A DNA stretch of 64,000 nucleotides, from NCBI RefSeq assembly GCF_037325665.1, contig NC_090253.1, positions 39,524,404 to 39,588,403 of the forward strand, given 5' to 3'. Source of the stretch: Littorina saxatilis. Taxonomy: Eukaryota > Mollusca > Gastropoda > Littorinimorpha > Littorinidae. A model generated the notes under the pieces. That model saw only the letters and a list, made by a program, of their open reading frames with translations. It did no database searches and had not been told where the DNA came from. This document shows, piece by piece, positions 60,191 through 64,000 of this stretch. Both the position numbers and the translations under genes were made by a program. Numbering within the stretch: the first letter of the stretch is position 1; each line of letters begins with the position of its first letter.

Positions 60191-62363
60191 TTTGTTTGTG
60201 TGTCTGTGTGTGAATGTGTTCCTGTGTCTGTCTGTGTCTCTGTCTGTCTGTCTCTGTGTGTATGCATGTTTTCTGTGGATGAATGTATATATGATTGTGT
60301 ACATTACTGTTGTGAATGTTGTTTATTTGGGCCAGTCCAAGTTTATATGAAGTCATAATAATGTTTTGTTTTGTTTTGTTGTGATGTGATTCCAGCCTTC
60401 CATCAGTAGAAATATGTTTGATGGACTTACATTTTATGTGAAGTTGCATGTACTTACCTCAATTAAACCGTTGTAAACATGGTTTGACCCAGTGCAAGGA
60501 CTACTACTAAATTTTAGTAGTAGTCCTTGCCCAGTGCCTAATAGTGGAGTACATGTAGTGAATTTTGAATGCAAGTGTATTTGTTTCTTTTTTACCGTTT
60601 TGTGGTTGCTTTCCATTGCAGAAATTGGAAGGGGAACAGGTAAACAAATCTAGAATTCTCAGAACAAGCTTGCTTTCTCAACATCTACTGTTTTGGAGGG
60701 GAAAACTTTCATCCTAGCTTTGCCTTAGTAGCTGGGCTGAGTGCTTCATTACTGTTCTTTGACCTATCTCGGTACCCCTGACAGGTTTTCAAGCTGTCTT
60801 AATTCTTCTCTTTTTCTTGGGTCAGAAGCTTCTTTCAAACAACATTTGATGGCCTGGTAGTACCAATACTAATTACAATAAAACATAATGGACTGGTCAG
60901 AGTGGGTAATCATCGACAGGATGAGTTTGTTTTTCTCGTAATGTTGGTATTCTAGTTACATGTATTTGCACCCATAATGTTGGTTTGTGACTATGTCTCG
61001 GGTAATACTAACAGTATTCTATCCATATTTCATCTGTTTCATTTTGTATTCTATTCTTTGTAATCTTTCTTTAAGAAAATCCATTTTGTCTTTTTCCTTT
61101 TTTCAAATAATTATAGTAAAAACAACGACAGATTCTTTATAGTGGTTCAAGCCGATTGTTTTTTGTGTGTGTGTTAGTTAACTTCATCATCGTACCTGCC
61201 ATTCATTATAAATTTCAAAGACTTTTGAAGATTTGATAGTTGCTTGGTGACGTTGATAATTTTTTTCTTTGCTTGAATTGCCTAAAAAACAATCCAGGTG
61301 ACGTTGTCATCTTAAAGGGCAGCTGTCGGGTTGCCTGGCCTCAAAAATGCGCGGAGTCGCGTGCACGCGTTTAAGAGTTTTCCGAGTTGATTCAACTAAA
61401 GACTGTTGATTTGGTCCAGAAGAAGATACTTTTATCATTAGTTTGAAACCATGAAAATGCGTGAAACTTTCTGCAAGTTCTCACAATCCGCAAAAAACCG
61501 AAGCAGTTGGCAGGCCGAAACGACTCAAAATCCGCGACCGACAACTCTGTCAGCACAAGAAGAGACGCCGCAGCGTTAGCCTGGCAGTGACGTCATCCGA
61601 GGAACCTGATAAGGCCGCTGCGAAGTTTACAGTACAATGCAGAGTACAGCTGGGCATCTGTAATGCTGTACGCGTGATTGATTCTTGCACAAAGTAAAGT
61701 ATTAGGGTGGTGGTATTTTCTCAGGACCCATGTTCCCATCTTCTCTTCTTTGATCTGACCAACTGCAACCTTCACAAGTTATTTCTAAAGTGGTTCACAT
61801 GCTGTTGCTACCCCCCCAGTCCACCCGGTTAAACTATAAAGTTGCTCAACCACAGACCCTCGTGTCCCTGGTCAGCAGACACTTTACACTGAAGAAGGTC
61901 CGCTTGAGGTGTCACGCCAATTTTATCTCCCACAATTCCGAGAGGAATGGGTCACGTGAGATAGAACGCGGGAATACGTCACTGAACGAATGGTTTCCGT
62001 CCTGTGAAGACGTGTTGGTGCACTGTCTCTCTTGCTTTGCTTTCATTTTCCTCTAACCTTTCTCTGTACAAGTTTTAGTTGTAGGTTAGTTGAAGTGTAT
62101 TGACTATTTTGATTGTTTGTCATTGTGTCAACTTGCAAGTACCGTGTACGTGTGAGGTACTGAATTCAAGACAAAAACCAACTCTGTCAGTGGGAAAATC
62201 TACGAAAGAGATAATGACAATACCTCTTCAGTTACTCACTCAAGTAGGTAGACGAGATAAGATAAAGGGAAGAGAGACGAAGACAAAGATGAAACAGTGG
62301 ATCTAGTGGAAAATGGGGGAAAAAATCAAAGATGAATTTGTCAAACTGTGATTGTGATGGTTA

Positions 62364-62440
<77 letters not shown>

Positions 62441-63097
62441 TGGGTGCATGTGTGTGAGTGTGTTTGTGTGTGTGTGTGTGTTTGTGTCCCTCGACGCGTG
62501 ACATTATATGCCAATAAGTTTAACAAAAACAGGGTTCAAGTGGGAACACCTGAACAAAAGCAGGAGGGGGACGGAAGACACTTTATAAACTCCGTTTTTT
62601 ACTGCGAAATTTTGGCCTGGGAGACACCCCATCCTAAGTTTCTCTTCACCTACCCGTGAAGTATGCTTTAGGGCTTGACTAGACAACCCGATTGCGCTCA
62701 CTACACGGTATAAAGAGAGCACCGTTCAACCCGGCAGATTCCTCGGCTGACGTCACGCATCCAAGGGAAGTAATTTTCGAGCGGGTTGCATTGACTCAGC
62801 CAAGAATGCAAACTTTCTTCGAGTAAAGACATTGTAGCATGTCTAAAATCTTCGAACTTGTGTTATCAAGCTGTTAAAATCACCAAGTAACTTAAGTATA
62901 GTTTCAGTTACATGAGAACTCATTCTGATCAACGCCAGCTTATGTATTAGAAACACACAGACATTAAATGCAGGTAAACTTTTAACAAAGGGCATAATAC
63001 CAGTATAGTCAAACCATGAGGAATATCGACTAGATTATGATGAACAGATAGATGACTTTTTTCCCCTCTCATTTTCTGATAGCTGCGAGAGGGAAAG
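51849..63097 (+). CDS. STK36: serine/threonine kinase 36 (Fused), N-terminal exons, partial
   Basis: Coding exons: 51849-51938, 52347-52487, 53142-53219, 53903-54082, 55676-55743, 56728-56954, 57641-57807 and 59979-60125. Two weaker candidate micro-exons are 60622-60639 and 63083-63097. Phases agree throughout. The kinase domain (about residues 6-258) has GEGSFG, VALK with K35, HRDMKPQN with D127, DFG at 145-147, a GTPLYMSPE activation segment and a [16 protein letters not shown] end, very close to vertebrate STK36. Exons 7-8 give the variable linker. The ARM-like C-terminal part must lie beyond 64000. Fused kinases act in Hedgehog signalling in insects and in motile-cilium central-pair assembly in vertebrates. 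The first intron uses a GC donor. ATG 51849 is the first in the exon; Met3 is an alternative. The introns are packed with SINEs, minisatellites and a Tc1 element. Confidence 0.93.
52566..52875 (+). mobile_element. SINE type C, STK36 intron 2
   Basis: Head 'agctcagctggtagagctct' with B box gggttcgaatcca, then 'gacggacacgggtcaacttt', 'catgtcccaccc', 'tctgccataag' and 'gctgctagcttttcac'. Full-length-looking and same strand as the gene. Confidence 0.82.
53262..53458. mobile_element. poly-G inverted-repeat family element, STK36 intron 3
   Basis: Includes 'gaggtcttaaactagggg', 'atctgagaaagcagagtctt', a run of about 17 G and a 'gggtcttgaaggaggttggg' end before 'tcctgta'. This is the same plan as 20297-20491. 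Confidence 0.55.
54130..54440 (+). mobile_element. SINE type B, intact-looking, STK36 intron 4
   Basis: tRNA-like head (gatagctcagtcggtagcgg; B box gtgggttcgatcccc), then 'ggatttatttcccagaatca', 'gtgtgcatgcatgcg' and 'aagcagcccgaatttcc'. It begins about 45 bp after the exon 4 donor. It is the reference for the split copy at 4404-5205. Confidence 0.82.
54597..55211. mobile_element. DNA element with 28-bp inverted ends and internal 180-bp duplication
   Basis: taccgtactttccgggtcat…aaggcgc at 54597 is the inverse of the end gcgccttg…cacccggaaagtacggta at 55211. Inside, a block starting 'cctttgatctggccgcacac' at 54771 repeats at 54951, including 'gtgcaggaagtgtttcctct'. No transposase. Confidence 0.82.
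55253..55545 (+). mobile_element. SINE type C, STK36 intron 4
   Basis: Head 'ggtagctcagttggtaaagc', B box caggttcgaatttg, then the type C body to 'gtgggcgtaaaac'-like sequence near 55495 ('gagggcgtaaaactcg') and an AT-rich end. It lies directly after the 54597 element. Confidence 0.8.
55765..56045 (+). repeat. 44-bp minisatellite starting 20 bp after the exon 5 donor
   Basis: 'tattggc' recurs at exactly 44-bp spacing: 55787, 55831, 55875, 55919, 55963 and 56007. Units alternate between a 'ttttt/ggcttc' and a 'tttct/ggcctc' type in the first four, an 88-bp dimer, then the second type repeats. Confidence 0.93.
56250..56515 (-). mobile_element. SINE type C, antisense, STK36 intron 5
   Basis: Reverse of the type C body ('tggcagaatggccaaggtct', 'ggtgggacatggttaccgtc', 'gacccgtgtccgtccc'), ending in a B box (ggattcgaacctg) and the reverse A box 'ccagagctaccc'. 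Confidence 0.8.
57430..57592 (-). mobile_element. SINE type C, antisense 5' part, STK36 intron 6
   Basis: Reverse of the type C head and front body: 'ggtggaacatggattccgtc', 'gtggccgtcccggcctgg' and 'ctactaactgagctacc'. The 3' part is missing. It ends about 50 bp before exon 7. Confidence 0.75.
57844..59448 (-). mobile_element. Tc1/mariner transposon, near-intact, STK36 intron 7
   Basis: TA duplications at 57842-57843 and 59449-59450 bound 25-bp perfect terminal inverted repeats starting cactcttcaaaaaaagttaa. The minus strand encodes a Tc1-type transposase from ATG 59101 to a stop at 58058, about 347 codons: an N-terminal helix-turn-helix region ([20 protein letters not shown]), [11 protein letters not shown], then [17 protein letters not shown] and [13 protein letters not shown] as the DD34E triad. 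One in-frame TGA at 58583-58585 ([11 protein letters not shown]) interrupts it, a likely CGA-to-TGA change; otherwise the frame is open. It is antisense to STK36 in a 2.2-kb intron. Confidence 0.93.
59555..59875 (+). mobile_element. diverged SINE type A, STK36 intron 7
   Basis: Degenerate head ('gtggttaggatgtcagcc', B box ggggttcaaatctg), then 'aggtcaacttacgtgcagat', 'cttatccccctttgtgtgta' and 'atgactgccttaatggctgg'. It is older than the other type A copies. Confidence 0.65.
60126..60262 (+). repeat. (TG)n/(TCTG)n array after exon 8
   Basis: Begins at the exon 8 donor itself (gtgagtgtgtgtgtttg) and runs about 130 bp. Confidence 0.9.
60640..61300. other. STK36 intron, nothing recognised
   Basis: AT-rich intron sequence without an identifiable repeat or exon. 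Confidence 0.5.
61310..62780. other. CpG-richer intronic block of unknown origin
   Basis: From 'ttaaagggcagctgtcgggt' onward the sequence is richer in CpG and less AT than the rest of the intron, with two open plus-strand frames (61461-61697 and 61790-62056) that resemble nothing I know, a (TG)n array at 62367-62440, and a second CpG-rich patch near 62700-62780. It could be a transposon fragment; no matching far end is seen. Confidence 0.4.
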
Positions 63098-63245
63098 GTA
63101 AGAACATTATTCTCTGCACATGAAGTTAGTTTTGTAAGCATAAATACACTTTGCTTTGGATCTGATGTCTCTTCTGAACTTTGGTCTTTCATTTATTCAC
63201 TTTTGTCAAACCTTCTCTGTAACATTCCTTGCTCTCTTTACACAG

Positions 63246-64000
63246 TCTTTATCTCTTTCTTCATCTCTTTCTTCATCTCTTTCTTCGTCTCTTTCTTCAT
63301 CTCTTTCTTCATCTCTGTCTTCATCTCTTTCTTTATCTCTTTCTTTGTCTCTTTCTTCATCTCTTTCTTCATCTCTTTCTTTATCTCTTTCTTCATCTCT
63401 TTCTTCGTCTCTTTCTTCATCTCTTTCTTCATCTCTTTCTTTATCTCTTTCTTTGTCTCTTTCTTCATCTCTTTCTTCATCTCTTTCTTTATCTCTTTCT
63501 TCATCTCTTTCTTCATCTCTTTCTTTATCTCTTTCTTCATCTCTTTCTTCATCTCTTTCTTTATCTCTTTCTTCATCTCTTTCTTCATCTCTTTCTTTAT
63601 CTCTTTCTTCGTCTCTTTCTTCATCTCTTTCTTCATCTCTTTCTTCATCTCTTTCTTTATCTCTTTCTTTGTCTCTTTCTTCATCTCTTTCTTCATCTCT
63701 TTCTTTATCTCTTTCTTCATCTCTTTCTTCATCTCTTTCTTTATCTCTTTCTTCGTCTCTTTCTTCATCTCTTTCTTCATCTCTTTCTTCATCTCTTTCT
63801 TTATCTCTTTCTTCGTCTCTTTCTTCATCTCTTTCTTCATCTCTTTCTTTATCTCTTTCTTCATCTCTTTCTTCATCTCTTTCTTCATCTCTTTCTTCAT
63901 CTCTTTCTTCATCTCTTTCTTCATCTCTTTCTTCATCTCTTTCTTCATCTCTTTCTTTATCTCTTTCTTCATCTCTTTCTTCATCTCCTTCTTCATCTCT
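63246..64000. repeat. 12-bp minisatellite with higher-order structure, runs off the window
   Basis: About 63 units of tcatctctttct with three main variants (tcat, ttat, tcgt/ttgt). On minus it is open for over 250 codons as (KKE-M/I/T)n, but it lies in an intron on the opposite strand to STK36 and has no non-repeat coding, so I reject it as a gene. Variant order is not random: M-M-I and M-M-M-T-I blocks recur. Confidence 0.95.

Noticed and set aside
63238-63996. 252-codon minus-strand frame of KKEM/I/T repeats
   Set aside because: Purely the translation of a 12-bp minisatellite inside a plus-strand intron, with no unique sequence or splice context.

Overview
The window is animal DNA, most likely from a mollusc and probably a gastropod. 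The genes have many short exons with GT-AG introns, their products resemble metazoan proteins, and the spacer is packed with tRNA-headed SINEs, non-LTR tails, (CA)n arrays and poly-G-bearing inverted-repeat elements. I recognise several of these repeats from memory as common in marine snails; that lineage call is inference, since no search was possible.

Layout. (1) 3623-8349, plus: last four coding exons of a PPP-family serine/threonine phosphatase whose 5' half lies before base 1. (2) 13401-18427, minus: a complete three-exon type II membrane glycosyltransferase with a DXD motif (GT32-like). (3) 24827-26521, plus: a rhodopsin-like GPCR in one coding exon with a long Ser/Thr/Asn-rich N-terminus. 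(4) 26740-32543, minus: a young DIRS-type tyrosine-recombinase retroelement, a fossil with a few breaks but all family landmarks, about 220 bp past the GPCR stop. (5) 34637-39460, minus: ZNHIT3, complete in five exons, with a decayed LINE filling intron 1. (6) 42441-47012, plus: a seven-exon L-serine/threonine dehydratase (SDS/SDSL type). (7) 51849 to past the window end, plus: STK36 (Fused kinase), with its kinase domain in six exons plus two or more downstream exons and a likely promoter near 50.8 kb.

The genes are unrelated housekeeping or signalling genes and form no operon. The most notable material is the mobile DNA. Two non-autonomous Helitrons sit inside two copies of another repeat family, in opposite orientations. 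One copy of that host family abuts the last splice acceptor of the glycosyltransferase gene. An almost intact Tc1 transposon lies in a STK36 intron. There are also two TTAA-flanked elements, a palindrome of about 220 bp, and several minisatellites, some with higher-order structure. A 200-N gap lies at 21217-21416. I found no CRISPR array, rRNA or convincing functional tRNA gene.
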